Assembly: GCF_003390325.1 (NCBI RefSeq)
Contig: NZ_QUOK01000001.1
Location: 930,001-994,000, forward strand
Source of the DNA: Rhodohalobacter sp. SW132
Lineage (GTDB): Bacteria > Bacteroidota > Rhodothermia > Balneolales > Balneolaceae
Direction: 5' to 3'
DNA: 64,000 nt
In this document: piece after piece, positions 23,837-33,474 of the stretch
How positions within the stretch are numbered: the first letter of the stretch is position 1
Layout: each line of letters opens with the position of its first letter
Position numbers and translations under genes: made by a program
Notes under the pieces: model-generated
Told to the model about the DNA's origin: nothing
Database searches by the model: none
What the model saw: the letters and a program-made list of their open reading frames with translations, nothing else

Positions 23837-26215
23837 TTATCCCACCCTCTCCCTATACAACCACTCCTGAAATCCAACAAATGTCTCCCGGATCGATGGG
23901 ATATCTCCAAGTTCTCGCTTGGCGTCTGCTATGGCCCTATATTTTAGCCTGAGCAGGTTGCCGAGCTTATCATCGTCCAATTCACCTACACCGTCTTTTA
24001 TGTACTGCGCAAGGACAAAATTGATAAACTCCTGCTGTTTGGGGTCGTATGAGTCCAGGTGAAGCTTTGCGCGGTTCGCGCGGTCTGTGCGAGGAACAAT
24101 ATCGGAGTGGTAGGCCACGTAGGAGAGCACATCAAACAGGTCGCTGTCTTGACCGTGAATGGTATTGCGAAGATCTTCAAGCTGCGGGCCGGTATAACCT
24201 CGGTCGCTGAGCTCCTGAAGGAGTTGCTTTCGGGTGCCGGGTTTGCTCCATATTCGCCGAAGCTCATCTTCGCTTTTGATCAGGTCGGGCAGCTCGCCAA
24301 ACAGGTTCTCAATGAACTGTTCTGCCGATATCGGCGTACCATCGGGACTCCAGAATGTGGTTTTCACCATCGAATCCAGCTCCCGTACCTTGTTATCGGA
24401 TAGCTTCACCCGGACCATTCGTCGGGGTGACGTCTCACAAACACAGGGGTATTCACCGCACACCCGACAAAGTACAGGTTCGTTTATACACACACACGGC
24501 GATTGGCCGCAAACGGAGCAGAGCTCAGGACCGGGCGGGGGAACCGGAGGCTCCGGTTCAATCGGTTCGCCATCCCACTCCGGATCGTTGAAGTGTTCGT
24601 GTGCGTTCACAAAGTCGTAGATTGTAAAGTAGTCTTTACCGTCAAATACCCGCGTGCCGCGACCTACGATCTGCTTAAACTCCACCATGGAGTTGATCGG
24701 GCGCATCAGCACGATGTTTCGAACCTCCGGGGCGTCAACACCGGTACTCAGTTTTTGCGACGTGGTTAAAATCGTGGGGATGGTTCGCTCATTGTCCTTA
24801 AACTCGTTGAGGTGCTGTTCTCCCCGCGCCCCATCATCAGCCGTTACCCGGTGGCAGTAGTTGGTATTGGTACTATCGGCAATTTGGTTGATCAGGTCAC
24901 GGACGGCAGCCGCGTGGATTTGAGTGGCACAGAATACAAGCGTTTTCTGATTCTGGTTCATCATATCCATGAATAGCTCAACCCGGTACCTTTCCACATC
25001 CATCAGTTCGATGATGCGGTTCTGCTCTTCCAGCGAGTATTCCTTCTCTTGGTCTACTTCACCCTCCAGTACCTGGTCATCGGGTGTGTAGCGGTATTGA
25101 TCCCCTGTTGTGGAGATCTCCTTCACTTTAAACGGCGTTAGGAAGCCATCATTGATCCCTGCCTTCAGCGAATAAGTGTAGACCGGCTCGCCAAAGTACC
25201 TGTAGGTATCCACGTTGTCATTGCGCTTGGGGGTGGCGGTAAGCCCAAGCTGCACGGCCGGACTAAAGTACTCCATGATGGCCCGCCAGGAGCTTTCGTC
25301 ATTGGCTCCGCCGCGGTGACACTCATCAATGATGATAAAGTCGAAGAAATCCTCCGGGTACTCCCCGAAGTAGGGGGAGTCGTCCGGACCGCTCATAAAG
25401 GTCTGAAAAATTGTAAAGAAGAGGCTGGCGTTGGTCGGGACCTTGCCTTGTTTTTTGATCTCATCGGGGCGGATGCGAATAGTTGCATCGTCATTAAACG
25501 CACCAAACGATTGGATTGCCTGGTTGGCCAGCACATTACGGTCAGCTAAAAAGAGTATGCGCGGTCTTCTCTGGCCATCCCTGGAGAGATTCCACTTGGC
25601 CTGAAACAGTTTCCAGCAGATGTGAAAGGCTGTGGCCGTTTTACCCGTCCCCGTGGCCATAGTGAGTAGCAGCCGGTCTTGCCTCTCTGCAATAGAGTTA
25701 AGTACAGCATCCACGGCATTGCGTTGATAGTACCGTGGGAGATATTTGCCCATCAATAGCTCGTAGGGTACAGAGTTAAATCGCTCTTTCCAGTTCCATA
25801 CTTCGGGGTTTTGCCGAGTCTCTTCCGGTGGATAGGTCTTTAGCCAAAGCTCTTCAGGAGTAGGAAACCGGGAAACCTCTTCTTCACGAGCCTCTTCCAT
25901 ATCAATGCTGTAAATCCGGCCCCCGTTGGTGGAAAAAGTGTGGCGAATGTGGAGCCGTTCGGCGTAATCTTTTGCCTGTGCTACTCCGTCCGTATAATAT
26001 TTTTTTCTCGCTTTGGCTTCAATGACGGCAAGCTGACGATTTTTGTACTCAAGAATATAATCGGCGATGAGCGGGGGTGTCCGCCTGCCATTTCCAATCA
26101 GCCGTCCATCTGTAATTTGAACCTCTACGCGGATGCGGCTCTCCTCAACTTCACCCCAGCCAGCTTCTTTCAAAGCAGGTGTAATCAGCTCCAGTCTGGT
26201 TTGCGCTTCGTTCAT
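23837..26215 (-). CDS. hsdR: Type I restriction endonuclease subunit HsdR (EcoEI-like)
   Basis: A 792-residue restriction and translocation subunit. N-terminal nuclease motif: D52 and E66-A-K68 in VIEAKAR. Helicase motifs: Walker A MATGTGKT at 187-194, DECH at 297-300, TATPKR, and VGRGTR at 517-522. The C-terminus is EcoEI-type (GYTGPQLEDL onwards). An unusual insert at about 560-600 carries two CxxCx4CxC units (C566/569/574/576 and C583/586/591/593) after a proline-rich stretch, a likely zinc site between motor and C-terminal domain. It is separated from hsdS by an AlbA_2 gene, in operon order M-S-AlbA_2-R-deaminase. Confidence 0.95.
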   Translation of the reverse strand: MNEAQTRLELITPALKEAGWGEVEESRIRVEVQITDGRLIGNGRRTPPLIADYILEYKNRQLAVIEAKARKKYYTDGVAQAKDYAERLHIRHTFSTNGGRIYSIDMEEAREEEVSRFPTPEELWLKTYPPEETRQNPEVWNWKERFNSVPYELLMGKYLPRYYQRNAVDAVLNSIAERQDRLLLTMATGTGKTATAFHICWKLFQAKWNLSRDGQRRPRILFLADRNVLANQAIQSFGAFNDDATIRIRPDEIKKQGKVPTNASLFFTIFQTFMSGPDDSPYFGEYPEDFFDFIIIDECHRGGANDESSWRAIMEYFSPAVQLGLTATPKRNDNVDTYRYFGEPVYTYSLKAGINDGFLTPFKVKEISTTGDQYRYTPDDQVLEGEVDQEKEYSLEEQNRIIELMDVERYRVELFMDMMNQNQKTLVFCATQIHAAAVRDLINQIADSTNTNYCHRVTADDGARGEQHLNEFKDNERTIPTILTTSQKLSTGVDAPEVRNIVLMRPINSMVEFKQIVGRGTRVFDGKDYFTIYDFVNAHEHFNDPEWDGEPIEPEPPVPPPGPELCSVCGQSPCVCINEPVLCRVCGEYPCVCETSPRRMVRVKLSDNKVRELDSMVKTTFWSPDGTPISAEQFIENLFGELPDLIKSEDELRRIWSKPGTRKQLLQELSDRGYTGPQLEDLRNTIHGQDSDLFDVLSYVAYHSDIVPRTDRANRAKLHLDSYDPKQQEFINFVLAQYIKDGVGELDDDKLGNLLRLKYRAIADAKRELGDIPSIRETFVGFQEWLYRERVG

Positions 26216-26270
26216 TCTATTAGATTCTATTGAGTATTCTATTTAGCAATTATTCATTTTCTTGCACTTT

Positions 26271-27908
26271 TTACTTAATAGAATATCGGGTCCATCTTTT
26301 CTCGCCTTTTTTCTCAAGACTACCTTTATCAACCATGGATTTGATGATTCTTCTTACTTTGTGCTTATTGATTTCCTTTCCAATTCTTTTGTGAATGTCA
26401 CCAAAAGCACTTTTAGGATAAGCTTTTACATCTTTGTAGATCAATTCTTCCAATCGGTGATCTTCGATATTCTTTAGGCTGGTTTTACCTTTGAATTGGG
26501 ACTGCCGTATAAATTCGGGATTCACTGCATATTGAGTTCCTTTCCCTCGGCCAGATTTTACGACTAAGTCATAATCAAGTAATCGGCCAAGCCAACTCCT
26601 TAATCCATGTTCTTTATCTTGAGTTAAAATCTTGGATAATTCAATAGCCGTATATGATTGCTGTTGAGCTAATAGCCCAAGCGTTATAAGTTCACGTTGT
26701 TTCAGGTTAAACTCCGAGCTTGCTTTATCCATTAACCGGATAACCTGTTTGCTCACGAACTGCTTTTTCACAATCACTACAACTCTGTCATCAAGATCTT
26801 TAACCTCCGGAATTGGTTTACCTGAGGCAAGTAAATTAGCATACACTAAATCATAGCCACTTCCTTCTTTTTCCATTAACCCTAAATCATAAAATACTTT
26901 TGAAAGGTGTTCATTGCGCCTTACCGATTGACTCAGGATGTTTTTAGGAGTTACGCCAAAAGGCAGGCGACCCGGACTGTGGATTTCTAATCTGTCTGTA
27001 AAAATATTGATAAAAATATCGCCACGCATGGTATAGGTTCGATGTACTAAAGCATTTACAACCAACTCTCTTACCACTTCAATGGGGAAGAATTGGATGT
27101 TCTTTCGAAACATCCCTTCTGAAACTTCGATGCTTTCCTGCCAATCGGGAACATCGCTTAGAACACTGTTTAGCAGTTCTTTGGGATTTCTAAAGTAATC
27201 ATCCAGCAACAGCTTCCATACCTTTTCATCACTTTCGTTGTAGCGAATAACCTGTATAGCTGGCGGATATAAAAGGCTTGCCCTGTCCTGCCGGATACCA
27301 ATCCAAAGGATACCTAAATTGGTTAAAAAGCCTTGTTTTTGGAAAAAATAAAACTCAAAAATTTCTTCATCAGGCATTTCTTTAATAAAATCACTGACAC
27401 GAGCCGAATTGCGGATGTCATTCAAGAATACTTGCCTTTTTTGTGGATCAAAACGAGTGGCCGGTACCCGCTTGGTGATTTGTTCCTCCCACACATAGGC
27501 ATTTTTCTCGGCTGCTAAACGAGCCATTTCATCAGGCGGAACCGGTGTGCATTCATCATGTACGCGGGTATAGTAACGGCCATCGGTGGTAGAAGCGATG
27601 GTTTGTGCATTACGGAAGATTTCCAGCCGAATATACTCTGCCTTATTTTCGGCAATCTCAATAGTTACTGCGATACCGACATTTAAGGTACGGTGAGCAA
27701 TGTTTTTCTGTATCTTCTCCGGGAGATGAGGGTCTTTTATCGATTGGTTCTTGGGTGGTGAAGAATCCCCATCTTCAATACCGATAAAAATTATTCCACC
27801 ACGTCCATTAGCAAAGCACACACAATCTTTAGCCAATTCATCCCAATCGGTATTGGCACCTTTTAAAAAGCGAAGAGATTTTTTGTCGTTATTTTTACCT
27901 TCTTTCAT
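26271..27908 (-). CDS. AlbA_2 (Schlafen-type) ATP-binding protein with wHTH tail
   Basis: A 545-residue protein. Residues about 1-130 are a Schlafen/AlbA_2 domain (FLKGAN, CVCFANGRGGIIFIGIEDG). The middle has VVRELVVNALVHRTY and FTDRLEIHSPGRLP, the GHKL-like HATPase segment of this family, and the last 130 residues are winged-helix repeats. Such genes are often embedded in type I restriction operons, where they may regulate or act as an extra anti-phage component. It overlaps hsdS by 4 bp (ATGA), so it is an integral part of the operon. Confidence 0.85.
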   Translation of the reverse strand: MKEGKNNDKKSLRFLKGANTDWDELAKDCVCFANGRGGIIFIGIEDGDSSPPKNQSIKDPHLPEKIQKNIAHRTLNVGIAVTIEIAENKAEYIRLEIFRNAQTIASTTDGRYYTRVHDECTPVPPDEMARLAAEKNAYVWEEQITKRVPATRFDPQKRQVFLNDIRNSARVSDFIKEMPDEEIFEFYFFQKQGFLTNLGILWIGIRQDRASLLYPPAIQVIRYNESDEKVWKLLLDDYFRNPKELLNSVLSDVPDWQESIEVSEGMFRKNIQFFPIEVVRELVVNALVHRTYTMRGDIFINIFTDRLEIHSPGRLPFGVTPKNILSQSVRRNEHLSKVFYDLGLMEKEGSGYDLVYANLLASGKPIPEVKDLDDRVVVIVKKQFVSKQVIRLMDKASSEFNLKQRELITLGLLAQQQSYTAIELSKILTQDKEHGLRSWLGRLLDYDLVVKSGRGKGTQYAVNPEFIRQSQFKGKTSLKNIEDHRLEELIYKDVKAYPKSAFGDIHKRIGKEINKHKVRRIIKSMVDKGSLEKKGEKRWTRYSIK

Positions 27909-29086
27909 ACCGTTACAGTTTCATTCGCTGTAAGTTCTCCGGAGAAGGCTTTTTTTAATATGGATTTTTTGAGTTCTTCAAGTTCAACGCTCATTTTTTT
28001 ATAACTCTGAATAAGAGCAGCACTTCCCTCTTTAATCTTGACTAACTCATTAACAATTTTTTTCTGAACAACTATATCAGGCACGGGAATTTCAAATTGT
28101 AGAACATCATCCATATTTGCTCTTGGCATTCTTGCACCAGTTGAAGTATTGTTAATATTCTGGACAGTGCTTGGCTTTAAAAACCAGTAAAATATATATG
28201 TATTTAAAATTCTATTTGATGTTTTTACAGGGAAAATTTCTGTTGAGCAATGACCTTCGAAAGAAGGGATTAAAATTTTATTTAAGTAAGGTCGTAATCG
28301 TCCATACAACAGGTGGTTTTCATTAAAGTAAAATGTCCGACTTTTCATCTCCTTAGGGGTTAAATCACCAATGAATCGTCCTGTATTTGATTCGATATCT
28401 GCTAAACCCACATAAGGTATTCCAGTTTTTTCGTTGGTTGTTTTATCGTATTCACATACATCCTTAAGGTGAAATATATTTTTGTCATCTTCTGATAATT
28501 GGTCAAATGCTTTCTCCATCTTACTCTGAAACAGCTCCTCCGCATTTTCAATATTCCGCTCAAAGTTCGCTTTCGCTTGATCAATCGCCTCAAACGCTTC
28601 ATCCAAAATAGCTACGATGCGCTTTTGTTCTTTAGTGTTCTTAGGAAGATTAATTTTCAAATCTTCAAAACTGTAATTATTTATTTGAGGTATTGAGCTT
28701 CCATTGGATATGTCCAACAAATCAAAGCTTAAAAAATAATAGAAGAGATACTGTGAGAGAATATTGTCATGGGGAATTACTCCCATAATATTAAGATCTA
28801 CGCAAGCCGGTGTTTTTAAAACCCTTTTTTTATTCGTTGCTATTGCCCCGCCTCGCTTTGGAAAAATTACTGTACCAACCGGTAATATTTTACTTGGCTG
28901 TATATCATTCTTGTTAAGATGTCTTGATGAAGTAGTTACTGAATGTTCATTTTCAGGCAAGTTCATATCAGCGACCTTTAAATAAGGAATGTCACCAAAT
29001 TCCTGCTCCAATTTTTTAGAAACTGTAGTACCACTTTTAAGATTTACTACATCTATCAAATTTATTTCATCCCAACCATCCCTCAT
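27905..29086 (-). CDS. hsdS: Type I restriction specificity subunit HsdS
   Basis: A 393-residue subunit with two target-recognition domains separated by helices. Each TRD starts in the usual way (GWDEINLIDVVNLKSGTT and NIFHLKDVCEYDKTT). The conserved spacer helices read LPKNTKEQKRIVAILDEAFEAIDQAKAN after the first domain and VQKKIVNELVKIKEGSAALIQSYKK at the C-terminus. Recognition sequence cannot be predicted. It overlaps hsdM by 4 bp upstream and the AlbA_2 gene by 4 bp downstream, so the subunits are translationally coupled. Confidence 0.94.
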   Translation of the reverse strand: MRDGWDEINLIDVVNLKSGTTVSKKLEQEFGDIPYLKVADMNLPENEHSVTTSSRHLNKNDIQPSKILPVGTVIFPKRGGAIATNKKRVLKTPACVDLNIMGVIPHDNILSQYLFYYFLSFDLLDISNGSSIPQINNYSFEDLKINLPKNTKEQKRIVAILDEAFEAIDQAKANFERNIENAEELFQSKMEKAFDQLSEDDKNIFHLKDVCEYDKTTNEKTGIPYVGLADIESNTGRFIGDLTPKEMKSRTFYFNENHLLYGRLRPYLNKILIPSFEGHCSTEIFPVKTSNRILNTYIFYWFLKPSTVQNINNTSTGARMPRANMDDVLQFEIPVPDIVVQKKIVNELVKIKEGSAALIQSYKKMSVELEELKKSILKKAFSGELTANETVTV

Positions 29087-30540
29087 ACCAACTCCCGTAC
29101 TGATTGCATAATCCCTCGTGTTTCTACATCCAACATCTCCATTTCGTCCAAAATCTCTTGTGGGCTTCGGAGCGGACCTTCTTCCGGTGTATTTGGATTT
29201 GCAGGACTGAGATCAAATGTATCCTCTGGCACATCTTTGATCTCCAGATTCCAGGATTGTTCGGTTTCCGGCTTCTCTTTCTGTAGCTCTACAAACTCGG
29301 CCAAGTCCTCATCATTCAGAGGATTCGTTTTTCCTAAGTTTCGTTCCGGCCTGAACTGGTAGTACCAGATGTTTTTTGTGGGTTCGCCCTTTTCAAAAAA
29401 GAGCACAACCGTTTTCACACCCGCTCCCAGAAACGTACCTCCCGGCATGTCCAAAATAGTATGGAGGTTACAACTTTCGAGTAGTCGCTTCCGGAGGCTG
29501 ATGGAGGCGTTATCAGTATTGCTCAAAAAGGTATTCTTAATTACAATTGCTGCACGTCCGCCCGCTTTCAGGGACTTGATGAAGTGCTGCAAGAAAAGGA
29601 AAGCTGTTTCACTGGTCTTTATATCAAAGTTCTGTTGTACCTCTTTGCGCTCTTTTCCGCCAAAGGGAGGATTGGCCAGAATCACATTGTGCCGGTCCTT
29701 TTCCTGTATGTTCCGGATGTCTTCAGCCAGCGTATTGGTATGCACGATATTGGGTGCCTCAATTCCATGCAGAATCATGTTCATAATCCCGATGATGTAG
29801 GCCAGGTTTTTCTTCTCCTTCCCGTAAAACGTACTCTCTTTAAGGGTCTGAAGGTTCTCGGTCGTTTTCTCCATCCGCTCGTACATGTAATCGTAAGCCT
29901 CACACAAGAAACCGGCAGAACCAACGGCACCATCATAAATGGTCTCACCAACCTTTGGATCAACAACCTTGATCATGGCCCGGATCAGCGGCCGAGGCGT
30001 GTAATACTGTCCGCCGTTTCGCCCGGCATTGCCCATGTTCTTAATCTTGGTCTCATAGAGGTGGCTGAGTTCATGTTTATCTTCCGCTGAGAGAAACGGG
30101 AGCTTATTCACCTCATCAATCACATCCCGGAGCACGTACCCGCTATGCATCTTATTTTTCAGCTCCGAAAAGATCTCCCCGATCTTGTACTCGATGGTTT
30201 GCGGGTTATCAATATGATCCTGTCTGAACTTCTTGAGGTAGGGGAACAGCTTCTCATTTACAAAATCGATCAGGTCGTCGCCGGTCAGTACCGCGTTATG
30301 GTTCAGCTCACCCTCCTCATTCAGCGGATAAGCCCAGCTTTCCCACCGGTACTCTTCATCCAGTATATAGTTGTAACTCTCACCTTTTAACTGGGCCTCA
30401 TCCGACTTTTCCTTCTCCAGATCGTCCAGATATTTCAGAAAAAGTACCCATGAGGTCTGCTCAATATAATCGAGTTCACTATCGCACCCTGCATCCTTCC
30501 AGAGAGAATTATCAATATTGTTAAATGCCTGTTCGAACAT
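29083..30540 (-). CDS. hsdM: Type I restriction N6-adenine methyltransferase HsdM
   Basis: A 485-residue methyltransferase. The SAM-binding motif I region is DGAVGSAGFL near 203-212 and the catalytic motif IV is NPPFGG at 290-295. N-terminal HsdM_N helices (WVLFLKYLDDLE) precede it. With HsdS it methylates host DNA; with HsdR it cuts unmodified DNA. It is the first gene of the operon, so the promoter should lie in 30541-30718. Standard length, intact. Confidence 0.96.
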   Translation of the reverse strand: MFEQAFNNIDNSLWKDAGCDSELDYIEQTSWVLFLKYLDDLEKEKSDEAQLKGESYNYILDEEYRWESWAYPLNEEGELNHNAVLTGDDLIDFVNEKLFPYLKKFRQDHIDNPQTIEYKIGEIFSELKNKMHSGYVLRDVIDEVNKLPFLSAEDKHELSHLYETKIKNMGNAGRNGGQYYTPRPLIRAMIKVVDPKVGETIYDGAVGSAGFLCEAYDYMYERMEKTTENLQTLKESTFYGKEKKNLAYIIGIMNMILHGIEAPNIVHTNTLAEDIRNIQEKDRHNVILANPPFGGKERKEVQQNFDIKTSETAFLFLQHFIKSLKAGGRAAIVIKNTFLSNTDNASISLRKRLLESCNLHTILDMPGGTFLGAGVKTVVLFFEKGEPTKNIWYYQFRPERNLGKTNPLNDEDLAEFVELQKEKPETEQSWNLEIKDVPEDTFDLSPANPNTPEEGPLRSPQEILDEMEMLDVETRGIMQSVRELV

Positions 30541-30718
30541 AGACTTGATGTGTATTTAGCCGGTTTGCAGTTTGATGAAGCCCAAAGCCTTTTTTTGGGA
30601 GTGCCTGAATATTTCGAAAATTCGGCTGAAAAGCTACTTTGATTAATTGGGGGATAAGGGAGTTCTTAGAGGCTATTAGAAATTAGATTCTAATTTGGGT
30701 GAATTGACCCAGATAACT

Positions 30719-31333
30719 CTATTCTTTCCGCTGATTCGGTGAAATAGGTTGCGCTGAAATGATTTTGAGAAGGTCCGTCGCTGTTGCAATTAGTGTAAGC
30801 AATACTTCCGAGTCAACCCTAAAATGCTTATCACTTACTACCCGGCTTTTTATCTTCCAGAAGGTTTTGAATGCATCCTGAGTTTCAGCAGGCAATAATC
30901 CTAACTTTACACCTTGATTAAGGCTTTCCTCTAATGATGCAAATCGGCCAACTTCTGGACCAAGACGCTTCCGGAGTGCCTCCTCAAGCATAGAACACAG
31001 GGCAAGAACAACAATACCTGGCCTGTCCACAGAATTTTGGAGTAACATCGATACGCGTTCAGAAATCTCTGACGGAATAACCATATCTTCTTTCAACAAT
31101 GCATTTTGTGCTGCCCCGATTTCGCGGCCAAGACGTGTAAGTTCGAACTCGATCTCAACATCACCCATTTTGAAGCGCTTCATAGGTTGATAGGTGATGA
31201 GTACCGCGACAGCACCCACCACAAAAAGAATCAGTGAAATTTGGTCTAAGTACAGCAGTATCGGATCTAGAGCGCGCGTGATTACAAGGCCACCGGCGAC
31301 TATCGCTACAATCAAGAATGGTAAGCGTTGCAT
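30719..31333 (-). CDS. Unknown membrane protein with helical cytoplasmic domain
   Basis: A 204-residue protein with two N-terminal membrane helices (about 3-20 and 32-49) and a ~150-residue cytoplasmic helical domain (LEEALRKRLGPE, LNQGVKLGLLP, FKTFWKIKSRVVSDKHF). The soluble part resembles DUF4145-type helical domains found in defence and restriction contexts, with moderate confidence. It lies 178 bp downstream in sequence (upstream in transcription) of hsdM on the same strand and may be an additional membrane-linked component of that defence block. Confidence 0.6.
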   Translation of the reverse strand: MQRLPFLIVAIVAGGLVITRALDPILLYLDQISLILFVVGAVAVLITYQPMKRFKMGDVEIEFELTRLGREIGAAQNALLKEDMVIPSEISERVSMLLQNSVDRPGIVVLALCSMLEEALRKRLGPEVGRFASLEESLNQGVKLGLLPAETQDAFKTFWKIKSRVVSDKHFRVDSEVLLTLIATATDLLKIISAQPISPNQRKE

Positions 31334-31693
31334 AATTTTTACCTACTGATTAGATACGGTTCATACTTCTGATCCTGCCCACGTGAATCAATTGAATTAA
31401 ATGACAGACCGAATATTGTGTCTTTATTAGCTGATGATCAAATTCAACTAATCCAATTATTCCTACAGAGTCCTTCTCTATTGACAAAAAGTGTTGCCAA
31501 TGTGGAAATTTCATTATTTCTTGGATCGCAAATTTAATGTTGGAATTATTAGTCTTATAAAACGAACTCCTGCTGAATAACTAGATCATGAATAAGTGAA
31601 ATGAGACGATGAATACAAAGCTTATAATGACGGCATATAATGACGGCATATAAAGTAAAATTACTCAAAAATTTATCACCTATTGTATTAAGA
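31334..31693. other. Gene-free stretch
   Basis: 360 AT-rich bases without an open frame of note. ATAATGACGGCAT is tandemly repeated at about 31624-31650. Promoters for the 30719-31333 gene should lie at its left end; nothing specific recognised. Confidence 0.4.
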
Positions 31694-32581
31694 TTAAATT
31701 ACACGTGGCATTAACTGCAGCCCAATGCTAATAGGTGTAGATGTAAGTGACTTAGGTCCGGACAGACCGTTTCTTATTCGTAGACGGTATTGACTCGCAA
31801 TATCAAGAGCAATTTCTAACCTCAAGTATCCGAAAGGACCAGCTGTTCCCATTGCTTCATAAAAATCAGATGAGCCTATGGCATAACCTGTTCTCAATGC
31901 ACCTTTAATATCAAAAATACGTTCGAAGGAGAGTACATCTAATCTTATATCTGCTGCCAAATCAAAATTGTATGAATTACTATTAGTTGATGTATTCAGA
32001 CCTGATACTGTTGTAGAAAATCTTGGTGCAAGGAGTACATCCAAAACAGATGACCTACGCATGCCACTAGGTCCATTACGCCATGAAACTACAGGGGCTG
32101 CATAATAAAAGCTGATATTCCCACCGCCATCCATGAATTGGGCATTCGCAGCTGACTGTGAAAGCGAATCCGCTTGACCTCCTTGTACAAGTAAGCCAAC
32201 ACCATATCGACCATACCCGAATAGCTTGCCTATTATCGGTATTCTACCAACCACTGGTAGCGCTCCTATATCACTAAACGTTTCAACACCCAATATTGCT
32301 GTATCGTCCTGAAAGAATAAAGCCGCAGATCTTAGAATACGATCTCTGTCTCTAAAATAACATTCTGCATATTTTCTAGTTAGTATAGGTCCGATTAAAA
32401 TTGGTTCTTTTGTTGTTGCGTCATATGTAGCTCTTTGTGTATTTATTATAATACTATCACATTCAGCTTCTATTAGATTCACATCAAGCTTGTCCATATC
32501 AAACACGGCCTGTAGACCATATTGTGCTGACGCATGATTCACTACAAAACTAGAAATGACCATTAATAATAGAATACGCAT
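31694..32581 (-). CDS. Exported protein of unknown function, possibly outer-membrane
   Basis: A 295-residue protein with a clear Sec signal peptide from the 32581 ATG (MRILLLMVISSFVVNHASAQ, cleavage after ASA). A further upstream ATG would add 15 unlikely residues. The C-terminal half has alternating strands ending LRLEIALDIASQYRLRIRNG, which suits a small outer-membrane beta-barrel, but no family is recognised. It is oddly placed among cytoplasmic defence genes and may alter the cell surface; that is speculation. Confidence 0.55.
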   Translation of the reverse strand: MRILLLMVISSFVVNHASAQYGLQAVFDMDKLDVNLIEAECDSIIINTQRATYDATTKEPILIGPILTRKYAECYFRDRDRILRSAALFFQDDTAILGVETFSDIGALPVVGRIPIIGKLFGYGRYGVGLLVQGGQADSLSQSAANAQFMDGGGNISFYYAAPVVSWRNGPSGMRRSSVLDVLLAPRFSTTVSGLNTSTNSNSYNFDLAADIRLDVLSFERIFDIKGALRTGYAIGSSDFYEAMGTAGPFGYLRLEIALDIASQYRLRIRNGLSGPKSLTSTPISIGLQLMPRVI

Positions 32582-32772
32582 GGCTTTAAAGATTAGATTA
32601 CAAGGGTTTGTTAACCACTGCGCCACAAATCAGTGGAATAACGATCCAGTTCAAGACAGAAGAGATGCTAATCGATTTTAAAAAATATTATAACTTCTAG
32701 CAATATCTGTGGGATATATATTTTGTATACTTTTCTCTAATTCAGTTATTATCACTGTTTCAACCCAATTTT

Positions 32773-33474
32773 ATGTGCGGACGTTACACACTTACCAGTA
32801 AAGAACTGAGGGAACTCGAAGAGTTTTTGAATACTATTGATAGAGATTCTAGTTTGAGTGACTCAAAAGCTCCTATCAATAACTACAATGTTGCACCCAC
32901 CCACGAAATGCCGGTGGCATATGTAGATGTAAACGGAAAACGAACACTGGAAACGATGCACTGGGGGTTTATGGGGTGGAAACCAAAGCCAGGCAAAAAA
33001 CTCTTTCTGCCAATCAATACTCGCGATGATTCTATTGTCGAGAAGCCAATGTGGAAGAAGCCTTTTCTCACAAGCAGGTGTATCATACCGGCAAGTGGTT
33101 TCTACGAATGGTCAGGTAAAAAAGGAAATAAGACGCCACACTATATCTATCCTGTAAATGAGAAGTTCATCGGGTTTGCTGGAATTTTCTCTGATTTGGC
33201 TCCTGAAGATATTTCTTCCAACAGGTCTTACTCGATTATCACAACCAAGCCGAATAAGGTGATGGAGAAGATCCATGATCGCATGCCGGTCATTTTGCAT
33301 CCATCGGAGTTTAGCGACTGGCTTGATCCGGATAATGAAGACCCGGATTATTTAACAGATTTTCTACGTCCGTATTCCGATGATGGAATCGATGAATATA
33401 TCGTCAGTAAAGCTGTCGGAAATGTCAAAAATAACAGTGAAAATCTTATTCAAAAGGCTGACTTATTTGGTTAG
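32773..33474 (+). CDS. SRAP-family (YedK/HMCES) abasic-site-processing protein
   Basis: A 233-residue SOS-response-associated peptidase-fold protein. It starts MCGRYTL, so after removal of Met the catalytic Cys2 can crosslink to abasic sites in single-stranded DNA and shield them. Other family motifs: NYNVAPT near 37-43, HWGF near 63, INTRDDS, CIIPASGFYEW with the key glutamate near 114, and the histidine in IHDRMPVIL near 175. It converges with the cassette partner gene (4-bp overlap) and sits next to a translesion polymerase, forming a local DNA-damage-tolerance block inside the element. Confidence 0.94.
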   Translation: MCGRYTLTSKELRELEEFLNTIDRDSSLSDSKAPINNYNVAPTHEMPVAYVDVNGKRTLETMHWGFMGWKPKPGKKLFLPINTRDDSIVEKPMWKKPFLTSRCIIPASGFYEWSGKKGNKTPHYIYPVNEKFIGFAGIFSDLAPEDISSNRSYSIITTKPNKVMEKIHDRMPVILHPSEFSDWLDPDNEDPDYLTDFLRPYSDDGIDEYIVSKAVGNVKNNSENLIQKADLFG

